Shown piece after piece: positions 25,013-36,200 of a stretch of DNA of 64,000 nt (its first letter is position 1; the number at the start of each line of letters is the position of its first letter). Under the pieces are notes generated by a model that saw only the letters and a program-made list of their open reading frames with translations, did not search any database and had not been told where the DNA came from. The stretch lies in the NCBI RefSeq assembly GCF_013186535.1, contig NZ_JABMCZ010000001.1, positions 2,294,001 through 2,358,000 on the forward strand, written 5' to 3'. Position numbers and translations under genes: made by a program. The stretch comes from Nocardia terpenica (GTDB lineage: Bacteria; Actinomycetota; Actinomycetes; Mycobacteriales; Mycobacteriaceae).

Positions 25013-26719
25013 ATGTCGATGCCGAAGACCATTGTCGATGCGCTGTACGACGACACCGGCGACACCGGGCCCGCGCTGACCTTCCTGAGCGACGGCACCC
25101 CGGCCGGGGCGACGAACTGGTCGCGTTCCGAGCTGCTGGATCAGGTGGAGCGTTACGCCACCGCATTTCTCGAACGCAACGTCGGACGCGGCGATCGGAT
25201 CGTGCTGGCGGTGGGCCCCGGCCTGGATTTCGTTGCGGCCCTGTACGGAATCCTGTCGATCGGCGCCGCCGCGGTGCCCGCGTTTCCACCGCTGCGGGGC
25301 AAGGATGCCGACCGCTTCGCGGCGATCGTGCGCGACTGCGATCCGGCGCTGGTGGTGCTCGACGAGCTGCTGCTGCCGCGAACGGCGGCGCTACAGGACG
25401 CGGACCACCGGTTCGCCACGCTGTGCCCCGCGGACGTGGCGCGGCTGGGAACGGTGTCCGGTGTGCGGGTCGCCGCGCCCGCCGCGGAGACGACGGCGCT
25501 GATCCAGTACACCTCCGGGTCCACCGGACAGCCCAAGGGTGTGCTGATCACGCACGAGAATCTGGTCAGCAATTGCCTGTCGATCCAGCGCAACGTCGGG
25601 ACGGCGTCCGGCCCGGGGTTCTCGTGGCTGCCCCCGTACCACGACATGGGGCTGATCGGGGCCCTGATCTACCCGCTCTACCACGGGTATCCGATCGTCA
25701 CCATGTCCCCGCTGCACTTCGTGCAGGCTCCGCTGCGGTGGCTGGCGGGGATGTCGCATTACCGGTCGGTCATGACGGCCGCGCCGAACTTCGCGCTGGA
25801 TCTGTGTGTGCGGGCGGTGGCGGCCGAACCGGTCGCCGACCTGGATCTGTCGGCATTGCAATCCCTGTGCTGCGGTTCGGAGCCGGTGCTCGAGCCGGTC
25901 GTGCGGCGATTCGTCGACACCTTCGCCGACTACGGCCTGGCGCCCACGGCCGTGCTGCCGTGCTACGGCATGGCCGAGACCACGCTGTTCGTGGCGGGGA
26001 AACCGGCGGGCACCCGGTATCGGGTCATGCCCGCCCCGGTCGGGAACGGCGAGGCGAGCGGGCCTGCCACGACGCTCGCGGTCAGCAGCGGGCGGGTGGA
26101 CCCGGCGCACACGGTCGTCGTGGTCGATCCCGCGTCCCGCCGTCCGGTGGCCGACGGTGCGGCCGGTGAGATCTGGGTGTCGGGTCCCAACGTCGCGGCG
26201 GGCTACTTCGGCAGGCCCGAGCTGTCGGCCGAGAAGTTCGGTGCGACAATGGATTCCGAAGACGATACCGGGTACCTGCGCACCGGGGACCTGGGTTACC
26301 TCGACGGCGGCGAGCTCTTCGTGCTCGGCCGCATCGACGATCGGATCGTCATCTGCGGCCGCAACATCTATCCGCACGACGTGGAGGCCGCGCTCGCCGC
26401 CGCGCATTCCTGGATCGCGAAGGTGGCCGTGGTCGGCGTCCCGGTCGACGGCGAACAGCGGCTGGGGGTGCTGATCGAGGTGAGGTCGGAGGCGGCCGAG
26501 CCCGACCTGCCGGTCCGCGCCGAATCCCTGGTGCGGGAGACCGTGATTCGCCGGGTCGGTATCAATCCCCACATCATTCGAATCGGTGGCCGGCGCACGG
26601 TGCCGACCACCACCAGCGGAAAGCTTCGCCGAGCGGAGGTGCGCGCCCTGCTGGCGGCGGGTCGGTCACCGCACGAGTCCGAGAGTTCGAGAGGTCGGCA
26701 GGATGTCCCTGTTCGCTAG
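25013..26719 (+). CDS. Fatty-acyl-AMP ligase (FAAL)
   Basis: 568 residues. The adenylate-forming core is complete: YTSGSTGQPKGVL (about 165), PCYGMAETTLF, GYLRTGDLGYL, a hinge in FVLGRIDDRIVICGRNIYP and the catalytic Lys in TTSGKLRRAE. SWLPPYHDMGLIGALIYPL is diagnostic of FAALs rather than acyl-CoA ligases. Role: activate a free fatty acid as acyl-AMP and load it on the adjacent carrier protein to start the lipopeptide. GAGGGGGG precedes the ATG. It overlaps the ACP gene by 17 bp. Confidence 0.9.
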   Translation: MSMPKTIVDALYDDTGDTGPALTFLSDGTPAGATNWSRSELLDQVERYATAFLERNVGRGDRIVLAVGPGLDFVAALYGILSIGAAAVPAFPPLRGKDADRFAAIVRDCDPALVVLDELLLPRTAALQDADHRFATLCPADVARLGTVSGVRVAAPAAETTALIQYTSGSTGQPKGVLITHENLVSNCLSIQRNVGTASGPGFSWLPPYHDMGLIGALIYPLYHGYPIVTMSPLHFVQAPLRWLAGMSHYRSVMTAAPNFALDLCVRAVAAEPVADLDLSALQSLCCGSEPVLEPVVRRFVDTFADYGLAPTAVLPCYGMAETTLFVAGKPAGTRYRVMPAPVGNGEASGPATTLAVSSGRVDPAHTVVVVDPASRRPVADGAAGEIWVSGPNVAAGYFGRPELSAEKFGATMDSEDDTGYLRTGDLGYLDGGELFVLGRIDDRIVICGRNIYPHDVEAALAAAHSWIAKVAVVGVPVDGEQRLGVLIEVRSEAAEPDLPVRAESLVRETVIRRVGINPHIIRIGGRRTVPTTTSGKLRRAEVRALLAAGRSPHESESSRGRQDVPVR

Positions 26720-27026
26720 CGGTAGCACGCGGTCGTTCACCGGCCCGGTGAACGATCACACTCTCCGGCGCTGGCTGGTCGAGGAACTGGCGATGCGGAT
26801 CGGGACCGCGCCGCGGGCGGTCGACCCGATGCGGTCCTTCGAGAGCTACGGGCTCGATTCCCGGACGGCCGTGGAGATTTCCGGCGCCCTGGAGAAGATT
26901 CTGCACCGGCGGCTGTCGCCCGCGGTCCTGCTCGACCATCCGACCGTCGACGATCTCGTCGGCCACCTGGTCGCCACCGGCGTCCTGCCGAGGAGCGCCG
27001 ACGACGACCCGGCGGGCGGGGCCTGA
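26703..27026 (+). CDS. Acyl carrier protein
   Basis: 107 residues, with an unusual ~15-residue N-terminal extension before a standard four-helix carrier domain. The phosphopantetheine site is YGLDSRTAVEISGALEKIL (Ser about 58), where Arg replaces the usual Leu/Met after Ser. It lies between FAAL and the NRPS (1-bp gap), so it receives the acyl chain from FAAL and presents it to the first condensation domain. Confidence 0.9.
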   Translation: MSLFASGSTRSFTGPVNDHTLRRWLVEELAMRIGTAPRAVDPMRSFESYGLDSRTAVEISGALEKILHRRLSPAVLLDHPTVDDLVGHLVATGVLPRSADDDPAGGA

Positions 27027-27027
27027 G

Positions 27028-30000
27028 ATGCGCGCACCCGGCAGACTGCGCCTGTCCTCGGCGCAGGAAGCGCTGTGGCTGGCGCAGAAGATCCGGCCGG
27101 AGGTGCCCAACATCATCGCGATGTACTGGGACATCGACGGCGAGATCGACGTGGTCACGATGCGCGAGGCGCTCGCGGATGTGGTGGCCGAGATCCGGCC
27201 GTTCCTGGTCAATTTCGGTGAGGACGAGCACGGTTCCTACCAGTTCCGCCGCGACGATCACCCGGTCGCGCCGGTGGTGGCCGACGTCGGCGGGCGGGCC
27301 GATCCGGTGGCCGCCGCCCGCGCCATTGTCGCCGGAAATGCCGGTGCGACAGTCGATCTCGGTACCGGAGACCTGATGCGGCTGGGCATCGTCGCGCTGG
27401 GCCCGGCTCGGTATTTCGCGTTCCTCGCGGTGCACCACCTGCTCATGGACGGTTACGGCACGGTGTTGTTCATGCGCCGCGTCGCGCAGGTGTACACCGC
27501 CAAATGCCAGGGCGCCCGGGCGGTTCCGACCGCGTTCGGTGGCCCGGAGGATGTCAACGACGCCGATCGTTGCTATCTGGAGTCCGCGGTCGCCGCCGCC
27601 GACGGCCGATTCTGGTCGGAGCGGCTGGCCGGTGTCCCGGAGCCGGTGACCGTCGCGCGGCACCACGATGCCGATCGCACCGGAGTCGTCGGGTACCGCC
27701 TCGACATTCCGGCCGCCGAGGCGGCTCGCTGGCTCACCGGGGCGACCGAGGTCGGGCTGTGGCTGCCCGACTATCTCACCGCCGGGGTCGCGGTGCTCGT
27801 CCAGCGGCTCACCGGCGCCGACGATTTCGTGGTTCGATTCGCCGTGGCCAACCGGAGCGGGGCGGCGCGGCTGCAACCCGGCGTGCACGCGAATTTCGCT
27901 CCGCTGTGGGTGTCGGCCCGGCCGGATACCGTCTTCGCCGCGCTCGCCGCCCATATCGGAGACGACCTCCGCGCCGCGGTCGAGCATGCGCGGTACCCGA
28001 TTTCGACGGTGCTCGCCGACGCCGGGTGGTCGGGGCGCGGCGGTCTCGGGCCCGCGGTGAATGTCATCCCGTTCACCGAGGTGCTCGAATTCGCTGGCAG
28101 CCCGGGACATTTGGAGGTGCAGTCGGTCGGCGCGGTGGACGATCTGCTGATCACCGTGTACGAGGATCAGCGGCGCGCCGGGCTGGTCGTCCGGTTCGAC
28201 GGAAACGCCGCTACGTACAGTGAGAACGATCTGGCGGTCCTGGCCGAGCGGTTCCTGGCGGTGCTGCACCAGGTGACCGCCGATCCGCGCATCGCGATCG
28301 GCCGCGTCGACGTGGTCACCGACCGCGAACGCGACCTGCTGCGCCGATGGTCCGAATCCGAGGCGCCGCAGCCGGATTCGACGGTGCCGGAGCTGTTCGC
28401 GGCACAGGTGGCGCGCTCGCCCGGGGCCGTGGCCGTGGTGAGCGGCGATATCGAGGTGACCTACCTCGAGCTGGCCGACCGGGCGGACCGGCTGGCCGGG
28501 GCGCTGCGCGGCCGGGGGGTCGGCGCGGGCTCGGTGGTGGCCGTGGCGCTGCCCAGATCGGTGGATCTGGTGGTGGCGCTGCTCGCGGTGCTGCGGGCCG
28601 GTGCCGCCTACCTTCCGATCGATCCGAATTACGCGAGCGAGCGGGTGTCGTTCGTGCTGGCCGATGCCGCACCGGCACTGCTGATCTCGGATTCCGGGAC
28701 GCTGAAGGTGTTGCCGGACACTGAGATACCGGTGCTGCGCATCGATGATGCTGCCTACCCGCCGGTCGCCGGTCTCGGGAACGGTCCACGTCCGGGCGAT
28801 CTCGCCTATGTCATCTACACCTCCGGGTCCACCGGAACGCCGAAAGGTGTTGCCGTCGAACATCGCACCGTCGCGAACCTGGTGCCGCAGATGCGGTCCC
28901 GGATGGGACTCGAGCCGGGGACGAGAATGCTGGCGGGCACCTCGGTCGGCTTCGATGTGTCGGTCTTCGAGATCTTCGCGCCATTGTGCACCGGCGGCAC
29001 GGTCGAGCTGGTTCGCGACATTCTGGCGCTCACTGAGTCCGGCGCCCGGACGGGCGGGGCGATCAGTACGGTGCCGTCCGCGTTCGCCGAGGTGATCGAT
29101 CGCACGGACGGGGCGATCGCCCCCGCTGTCGTCGTCTTCGCCGGTGAGGCACTGCCCATGGATCTCGTTCGCCGCGTGCGCACCACGATGCCGGGCGCGA
29201 CCGTGGTGAACGGGTACGGGCCCACCGAAACCTTCTACTGCACCAGCCACATCGTCGGTGCCGCGGACCTCGGGGAGACCTCGGTGCCGATCGGCACCCC
29301 GCTGGGCAGCAACCGGGCCTCTGTGCTCGGACCGGGGTTGCTGCCGGTTCCGATCGGTGCGACCGGCGAACTGTATGTGTCCGGCGCGGGATTGGCGCGC
29401 GGGTATCGCGGACGGCCCGGGATGACGGCGTCCCGATTCGTCGCCGACCCGTCCGATCCCGCCGGGGGCCGCATGTACCGCACCGGTGATCTGGTGCGAT
29501 GGGGCGGTGACGGACTGCTCCGGTACGTCGGCCGCGCCGACGATCAGGTGAAGATTCGCGGATTCCGAATCGAACCGGGGGAGATCGAGGCGGTGCTGGT
29601 GTCGCATCCGGCGGTCGCGCGGGCGGCGGTGCTCGCGCATGCGGTGGCGGGCGAGCCGACGCTGGTAGCGTACGTCGTCGCCGAGCGCACCGCGCTCGAC
29701 GGCGGCGAGCTGCGCCGGTTCGCGAGTACTCGGCTGCCTGGCTACATGGTGCCGTCGGCGATCGTGGTGCTGGACCGAATGCCCTTGACGGCCAACGGGA
29801 AACTGGACCGTCGGGCCCTGCCGGAGCCGGTCTTCGCCGCCGCCGAGTACCGGGCGCCGGAGGGCGTCGAGCAGGAGGCCCTGGCGGCGATCTTCGCCGA
29901 GGTACTGGGGGTCGAACGGGTCGGCATGGACGACGATTTCTTCGATCTCGGCGGGCATTCGCTGCGGGCGGCGCGACTGGCCGCGCGGATCCGCGCGGTG

Positions 30001-33000
30001 CTGGGTGTGGAGGTGACGATTCGGCAGATCTTCGACACACCGACCGTTGCCACCCTGCTCGAGCGCATCGACCGGCAGGCGGCGGTCCGTCCGGCGCTGA
30101 TCCGGCGGCCCGGCGCGGACCCGGTTCCGCTGTCGTTCGCCCAGCACCGGCTGTGGTTTCTGGACCGGTTCGAGGGCTCCTCGGCCACCTACAACATTCC
30201 GCTGGTGCTGCGGCTGACGGGCCGACTCGACGTCCCGGCGCTGCGGGCCGCGGTCGCGGATGTGGTGATGCGGCACGAGAGCTTGCGGACCGTCGTGGTC
30301 CCGGACGGCGATGGCGCGGCGTTCGCGCGGGTGCTGCCGGCCGAGTCGGTGGCCGTGCCGGTGAGTGAAATGGAAGTCGCTGCGGCCGAGCTGAACTCGG
30401 CGATCGAGGCGCGGACCCGGTACACGTTCGATTTGACCGCGGAGATCCCGATCCGGGTGTCGGTGCTGCGGTCGGGCCCCGAGGAGTTCGCGGTCCTGCT
30501 GCTGATGCATCACATCGCGGCGGACGGCTGGTCCATGGCGGCGCTGACCCGGGACGTGTCGACGGCGTATACGGCGCGCCGCGCCGGGAACGGACCGGAG
30601 TGGTCGGCACTGCCGGTGCGGTACTCGGACTACGCGGTGTGGCAGCGCGAGCTGCTGGGTTCGGAGTCGGATCCGGACAGCGTGCTGGCCCGGCAGTTCG
30701 AGTACTGGCGAGCCGAGCTGGCGGGCGTACCGCAACCGCTGCGGTTGCCCTTGGATCGGCCTCGGCCGCAAGCCCTCTCGTATCGCGGCGACGCGACACG
30801 ATTCGTCGTCGACGCCGCGCTCTACAACGCGGTCGGAGACCTGGCCGGACGTCGGGGCGTGACGATCGCGATGGTGTGGCAGGCGACGCTGGCGGTGGTG
30901 CTGTACCAGCTCGGCGCGGGTGAGGACATCGTGGTCGGCTCGCCCATTGCGGGCCGGGTGGACGACGCGGTCACCGACTTGGTCGGCCTGTTCATCAACA
31001 CCTGGGTGCTGCGCGTCGATCTGTCCGGGAATCCGTCGTTCGCAACGGTGTTGGAGCGGGTTCGGGGAAAGGCGTTGGCGGCCTACGATAATCAGGACGC
31101 GCCGTTCGAGCGGCTGGTGGAACTGCTCAATCCGGAGCGGTCGACGGCGTATACGCCGCTGTTTCAGGTCATGCTGGCCTGGCACAATACGCCGCTGCCG
31201 GAACTGGCCCTGCCGGGCGTGCACGGCACCGCCGAGATCGCCGATGCCGGTACCGCGCGCTTCGATCTGTCCTTCGACCTGGTCGAGGATGTCGATGCGG
31301 ACGGCGGGCGAGTGGTGCGCGGGCGGATCGAATTCGCGACGGACCTGTTCGACCGCGCGACCGTCGAGGCGCTGGGGCGGCGCTTCCTCACCGTGGTGCG
31401 GGCCGCGGTCGCCGATCCCGAGGTGCCGGTGGGGCGGATCGACATTCGCACCGCCGAGGAACGGGAACTCTTGCGCCGCTGGAACGATACGGCCGCCGAG
31501 TTGCCGGTGACGACGCTGGCCGATCTGTTCGCGGCTCAGGTCGGTCGCTCGCCCGGGACTGTCGCCGTGGTCGACGGTGATACGGAGCTGACCTACGCCG
31601 AACTCGCCGACCGGGTCGAGCGGCTGGCCCGCGTGCTGCGCGGGCAGGGTGTCGGCATCGAATCGGTAGTGGCCGTGGCGCTTCCGCGGTCGGTGGATCT
31701 GGTGGTGGCGCTGCTGGCCGTTCACCGCTCGGGCGGGGCGTATCTGCCGATCGACCCGAAATATCCCAGCCAACGCCTGGAATTCATCCTCGCCGATGCC
31801 GCGCCAGCACTCCTCGTCTCCGATGGGGAGACACGGAAGTCGCTGCCACACACCGGAATACCGGAGCTGCTGCTCGACGCGCTACCGTTCGACGCCGGTT
31901 CGGATGCCCGGTTCGAGGCCCTGTCGCCGCGCACTCTGGCCTATGTCATCTACACCTCCGGTTCGACGGGACGCCCGAAAGGCGTTGCCGTCGAGCACGG
32001 TAGTGCCGTCGCGTTCGTCGCGCAGGTGGCCACGCGTCTGCGCGTTGCCGCCGGAACCCGGGTGCTGGCAAGCACTTCGGTGAGCTTCGATGTGTCGGTC
32101 CTCGAGATCTTCGGCGCGCTGTGCACCGGGGGCACCCTCGACCTGATTCCCGACATCCTGGCGCTCGGGGAGCTGCGGTCCTGGTCCGGTGGCGTGATCA
32201 GCACGGTCCCCTCGGTATTCGCCGAGCTGCTCGATCGGCTCGACGGCTCGATCGAGGCCGGAACGATCGTATTCATCGGGGAGCAATTGCCGCTGTCACT
32301 GGCCCGGCGGGTCCAGGCGGCCATTCCCGGTGCAGTCATCGTCAACGGTTACGGACCCACCGAAACAACTGTTGCCTCAACGGAATACGCGCTCCCGGCC
32401 GGATCGGGGCTCACCGGAGATCCGGGCGAATCCACGGCCAGGTCGGTGCCGATCGGTACGGCGCTGGGTGGCGAACGGGTCCATGTGCTCGGTCCGGGGC
32501 TGGTGCCGGTTCCGGTGGGTGTGGTGGGTGAGTTGTATATCGCCGGTGCGGGAGTCGGTCGGGGATACCGGGGGCGTGGGGGATCGACGGCACTGCGGTT
32601 CGTCGCCGATCCGTTCGACTCGATGGGTGGGCGAATGTATCGGACCGGTGATCTGGTGCGTTGGGGTCGTGATGGATTGCTCCGGTACGTCGGTCGGGTC
32701 GATGACCAGGTGAAGATCCGTGGGTTCCGGATCGAACCGGGGGAGATCGAAACGGTTCTCGAGACCCATCCGGCTGTTGCGCGCACGGTGGTCGTCGCAC
32801 GCGGCCGAAACGGTAGCGCCGACCGGCAGCTGGTCGCCTATGTCGTCGCGGTCGAGGGCACGGCACCCGACAGTGACGAACTACGCCGATTTACCGGTGC
32901 CCGATTGCCGGAGTACATGGTGCCCGCGGCGGTGGTCGTCCTGGAGGGATTGCCGCTGACCGCCAATGGCAAGCTCGATCGCCGCGCGCTGCCGGACCCG

Positions 33001-33294
33001 GTGTTCACCGCCGGGGAGTACCGCGCCCCGCGCACGGAGCAGGAAAAGACCCTGGCCGCGATCTTCGCCGATGTGCTCGGCGTGGAACGTATCGGCCTCG
33101 ACGACAACTTCTTCACCCTCGGCGGACAGTCGGTGCTCGCGGCCCGGCTCGTCGGGCGGATCCGGTCGGTGCTCGGCGTGGAGGTGCCGATCCGGCTGGT
33201 CTTCGAGGCGCCGACGGTCGCCGGGCTGGCCGAGCGATGGACCGACCTGATCGCGACCCGACGCCCGCAACTGCGCAGCCGGGAACGGCGGTGA
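27028..33294 (+). CDS. NRPS, two modules: C(starter)-A-T-C-A-T
   Basis: 2088 residues. C1 (about 1-430) has HHLLMDG at 138 and diverges from the other C domains, fitting acylation of residue 1 by the ACP-bound fatty acid. A1 (about 450-900) has YTSGSTGTPKG at 597. T1 carries its Ser at 978 (DLGGHSLRAA). C2 has HHIAADG at 1161-1167. A2 has YTSGSTGRPKG at 1642. T2 carries Ser 2035 (LGGQSVLAA). Hand-aligned ten-residue specificity codes are about D-V-F-S-V-A-G-Y-C-K for A1 and D-V-L-S-V-I-G-V-A-K for A2; I assign no substrate to either. There is no epimerase, methylase or thioesterase. The stop overlaps the next NRPS start. Confidence 0.92.
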   Translation: MRAPGRLRLSSAQEALWLAQKIRPEVPNIIAMYWDIDGEIDVVTMREALADVVAEIRPFLVNFGEDEHGSYQFRRDDHPVAPVVADVGGRADPVAAARAIVAGNAGATVDLGTGDLMRLGIVALGPARYFAFLAVHHLLMDGYGTVLFMRRVAQVYTAKCQGARAVPTAFGGPEDVNDADRCYLESAVAAADGRFWSERLAGVPEPVTVARHHDADRTGVVGYRLDIPAAEAARWLTGATEVGLWLPDYLTAGVAVLVQRLTGADDFVVRFAVANRSGAARLQPGVHANFAPLWVSARPDTVFAALAAHIGDDLRAAVEHARYPISTVLADAGWSGRGGLGPAVNVIPFTEVLEFAGSPGHLEVQSVGAVDDLLITVYEDQRRAGLVVRFDGNAATYSENDLAVLAERFLAVLHQVTADPRIAIGRVDVVTDRERDLLRRWSESEAPQPDSTVPELFAAQVARSPGAVAVVSGDIEVTYLELADRADRLAGALRGRGVGAGSVVAVALPRSVDLVVALLAVLRAGAAYLPIDPNYASERVSFVLADAAPALLISDSGTLKVLPDTEIPVLRIDDAAYPPVAGLGNGPRPGDLAYVIYTSGSTGTPKGVAVEHRTVANLVPQMRSRMGLEPGTRMLAGTSVGFDVSVFEIFAPLCTGGTVELVRDILALTESGARTGGAISTVPSAFAEVIDRTDGAIAPAVVVFAGEALPMDLVRRVRTTMPGATVVNGYGPTETFYCTSHIVGAADLGETSVPIGTPLGSNRASVLGPGLLPVPIGATGELYVSGAGLARGYRGRPGMTASRFVADPSDPAGGRMYRTGDLVRWGGDGLLRYVGRADDQVKIRGFRIEPGEIEAVLVSHPAVARAAVLAHAVAGEPTLVAYVVAERTALDGGELRRFASTRLPGYMVPSAIVVLDRMPLTANGKLDRRALPEPVFAAAEYRAPEGVEQEALAAIFAEVLGVERVGMDDDFFDLGGHSLRAARLAARIRAVLGVEVTIRQIFDTPTVATLLERIDRQAAVRPALIRRPGADPVPLSFAQHRLWFLDRFEGSSATYNIPLVLRLTGRLDVPALRAAVADVVMRHESLRTVVVPDGDGAAFARVLPAESVAVPVSEMEVAAAELNSAIEARTRYTFDLTAEIPIRVSVLRSGPEEFAVLLLMHHIAADGWSMAALTRDVSTAYTARRAGNGPEWSALPVRYSDYAVWQRELLGSESDPDSVLARQFEYWRAELAGVPQPLRLPLDRPRPQALSYRGDATRFVVDAALYNAVGDLAGRRGVTIAMVWQATLAVVLYQLGAGEDIVVGSPIAGRVDDAVTDLVGLFINTWVLRVDLSGNPSFATVLERVRGKALAAYDNQDAPFERLVELLNPERSTAYTPLFQVMLAWHNTPLPELALPGVHGTAEIADAGTARFDLSFDLVEDVDADGGRVVRGRIEFATDLFDRATVEALGRRFLTVVRAAVADPEVPVGRIDIRTAEERELLRRWNDTAAELPVTTLADLFAAQVGRSPGTVAVVDGDTELTYAELADRVERLARVLRGQGVGIESVVAVALPRSVDLVVALLAVHRSGGAYLPIDPKYPSQRLEFILADAAPALLVSDGETRKSLPHTGIPELLLDALPFDAGSDARFEALSPRTLAYVIYTSGSTGRPKGVAVEHGSAVAFVAQVATRLRVAAGTRVLASTSVSFDVSVLEIFGALCTGGTLDLIPDILALGELRSWSGGVISTVPSVFAELLDRLDGSIEAGTIVFIGEQLPLSLARRVQAAIPGAVIVNGYGPTETTVASTEYALPAGSGLTGDPGESTARSVPIGTALGGERVHVLGPGLVPVPVGVVGELYIAGAGVGRGYRGRGGSTALRFVADPFDSMGGRMYRTGDLVRWGRDGLLRYVGRVDDQVKIRGFRIEPGEIETVLETHPAVARTVVVARGRNGSADRQLVAYVVAVEGTAPDSDELRRFTGARLPEYMVPAAVVVLEGLPLTANGKLDRRALPDPVFTAGEYRAPRTEQEKTLAAIFADVLGVERIGLDDNFFTLGGQSVLAARLVGRIRSVLGVEVPIRLVFEAPTVAGLAERWTDLIATRRPQLRSRERR
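30997..31175. repeat. Near-identical C-domain segment, copy 1 (partner 34173-34351)
   Basis: These 179 bases match 34173-34351 with a single mismatch (31110 versus 34286). They encode NTWVLRVDLSGNPSFATVLE and the following residues of the C2 domain. Flanking C-domain DNA is clearly less similar, suggesting gene conversion or module duplication. Confidence 0.85.
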
Positions 33295-36200
33295 GCGCGA
33301 TGATTCCCCTGTCGTTCGCCCAGCGTCGGCTGTGGTTCCTGGACCGATTCGAGGGCTCGTCGTCGACGTACAACATTCCGCTGGTGCTGCGATTGACGGG
33401 CCGATTGCAGGTCCGGGCCCTGCGCGGCGCGCTGGCGGATGTGGTGGCGCGACACGAGATTTTGCGGACCGTCGTGCAGGAGGACGCCGACGGCCCGCAT
33501 GCGCGAATACTCCCGGCGGGCTCGGTCGAGGTACCGATGGCCGAGGCGGAGGTATCGTCGGCGGACCTGGACGGCGAGCTCGCGGCCTGTGCCCGATACG
33601 AATTCGACCTGACCGCCGAGATCCCGATCCGAGTGTGGCTGTACCGCATGGGATCCGATGCGTTCGCGGTACTGGTGCTGCTGCATCACATTGCGGCCGA
33701 CGGCTGGTCGATGGCCGCGCTGGCCCGCGATGTCTCCGCCGCCTACACCGCACGGCTGGTCGGGGGCGCTCCGGCGTGGCCGGACCTGCCCGTCCAGTAT
33801 GCCGACTACACCCTCTGGCAGCAGGACCTGCTCGGCTCGGAGACGGACCCGACGAGTGTGCTCTCCCGCCAATTCCGTTACTGGCGCGAGGAACTGGCGG
33901 GCGTGCCGCAACCATTGCAGCTGCCGCTGGACCGGCCCCGCCCGCAGACACCGTCGCATCGCGGCGACACCGTCGCCTTCGTCCTCGACCCCGGCCTCAC
34001 CGCCGCGGCCGAGGACCTGGCCCGGATCCGCGGCACGACCGTGGCCATGGTGTGGCAGGCCGCCTTCGCGGTCGTGCTGTACCAGCTCGGCGCGGGCGAC
34101 GACATCCCGCTCGGCGCACCGATTTCCGGACGCACCGAGGACGAGCTGGTCGATCTGGTCGGCTTCTTCGTGAACACCTGGGTGCTGCGCGTCGATCTGT
34201 CCGGGAATCCGTCGTTCGCAACGGTGTTGGAGCGGGTTCGGGGAAAGGCGTTGGCGGCCTACGATAATCAGGACGCGCCGTTCGAACGGCTGGTGGAACT
34301 GCTCAATCCGGAGCGGTCGACGGCGTATACGCCGCTGTTTCAGGTCATGCTCGCCTGGCACAACAATCCGCGGCCGCGGCTGGATCTGCCCGACCTGACC
34401 GGGACCGCGGAGCTGGTCTCGACCGGCACCGCCAAGTTCGACCTGACCGTCGATCTGATCGAAGGGTTCCGGGACGGGCGGGTCGTGGAGGGCAGCATCG
34501 AGTACGCGACAGACCTGTTCGACCGCCCCACCATCGAGGCGCTTGCCCAGCGGTTCGAGGCGGTGATCCGGGCCGCGGCCGCCGATCCGGACCGGATCGT
34601 CGGCCGGATGGATGTGCGAACCACCCGGGAACGAGAACTCCTGCGCCGCTGGAACGATACGGCTGCCGAGTTGCCGGTGACGACGCTGGCCGATCTGTTC
34701 GCGGCGCAGGTTGTTCGCTCACCTGAGACGCTCGCCGTGGTCGACGGGGATACGGAGCTGACCTATACCGAACTCGACGACCGGGTCGAGCGGCTGGCCG
34801 GAGCATTGCGCGGGTTGGGCATCGGCATCGAATCGGTAGTGGCCGTGGCGCTTCCGCGCTCGGTGGATCTGGTGGTGGCGCTGCTGGCCGTTCACCGCGC
34901 CGGTGGGGCGTATCTGCCGATCGACCCGAAATATCCCAGCCAGCGCCTGGAATTCGTTCTCACCGACGCGGCACCGGCGCTGCTGATCACCGATTCCTCG
35001 GTGCGACAGACGCTGCCGCGCACGCCGATTCCGGAACTGCTGCTCGACCGGCCCATCGCCGATACCGCGAACGATATGGTTATCGGCCTGTCGCCGGGAA
35101 ATCTGGCCTACGTCATCTACACCTCGGGCTCGACGGGACGGCCGAAGGGGGTCGCCGTCGAGCACGGCAATGCCGTCGCGTTCGTCGCGCAGGTGGCCAC
35201 GCGTCTGCGCGTCGCCGCCGGAAACCGGGTGCTGGCAAGCACTTCGGTGAGCTTCGATGTGTCGGTCCTCGAGATCTTCGGCGCGCTGTGCACCGGTGGG
35301 ACCCTCGAACTGGCCCAGGACGCTTTGCGGCTCGGCGAGCCTTGCGGCTGGTCCGGCGGTGTGATCAGCACGGTGCCATCGGTTTTCGCCGAGATTCTGG
35401 AGCACGCGCAGGGTTCCCTCGAGGCCGACACCGTCGTATTCATCGGCGAGGATTTACCGTTGTCGCTGGCGCGGCGGGTGCAGGCGGCGATTCCCGGCGT
35501 GGTCGTCGTCAATGGCTACGGACCGACCGAAACCACCGTCGCCTCAACGGAATACACGCTCACCGACAGCGAATCGTGGAGTGCCACGGATATGTCGGTT
35601 CCGATCGGGCGGGGGCTGGGTGGCGAACAGGTCTACGTGCTCGGCCCGGGTCTGCTGCCGGTTCCGGTTGGTGTGGTGGGTGAGTTGTATATCGCCGGTG
35701 CGGGGGTCGCTCGCGGGTATCGGGGCCGTGGAGGTTTGACGGCTTCGCGGTTTGTGGCCGATCCATTCGGCTCGGCGGGTGGGCGGATGTATCGGACGGG
35801 TGATTTGGCGCGGTGGGGTGGTGATGGGTTATTGCGATATGCCGGTCGGGCCGACGATCAGGTGAAGGTCCGTGGATTCCGGATCGAACCCGGGGAGATC
35901 GAAACGGTTCTGGAAACCCATCCCGACGTCGCCCGGGCCGTCGTCGTCGCCCGCGGTCGGAACGGCACCGATCAGCGCCAGCTGGTCGCGTATGTCGTTG
36001 CCGCGGAAGGGCGGACGCTCGACGACACCGCAGAGCTGCGGCGGTTCACCGGAATTCGATTGCCGGAGTACATGGTTCCGGCGGCGATGGTCGTCCTTGA
36101 CCGTTTACCGTTGACCGCCAATGGCAAACTCGATCGCCGCGCCCTGCCGGACCCGGTGTTCACCGCGGCCGAGTACCGAGCGCCGCGAACGCCCGAGGAA

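Noticed and set aside
26737..31851. Very long minus-strand open frame antisense to the NRPS gene
   Set aside because: High-GC codon bias produces open antisense frames. Its translation is Arg/His/Gly/Gln-rich without any domain, while the plus strand has perfect NRPS motifs.
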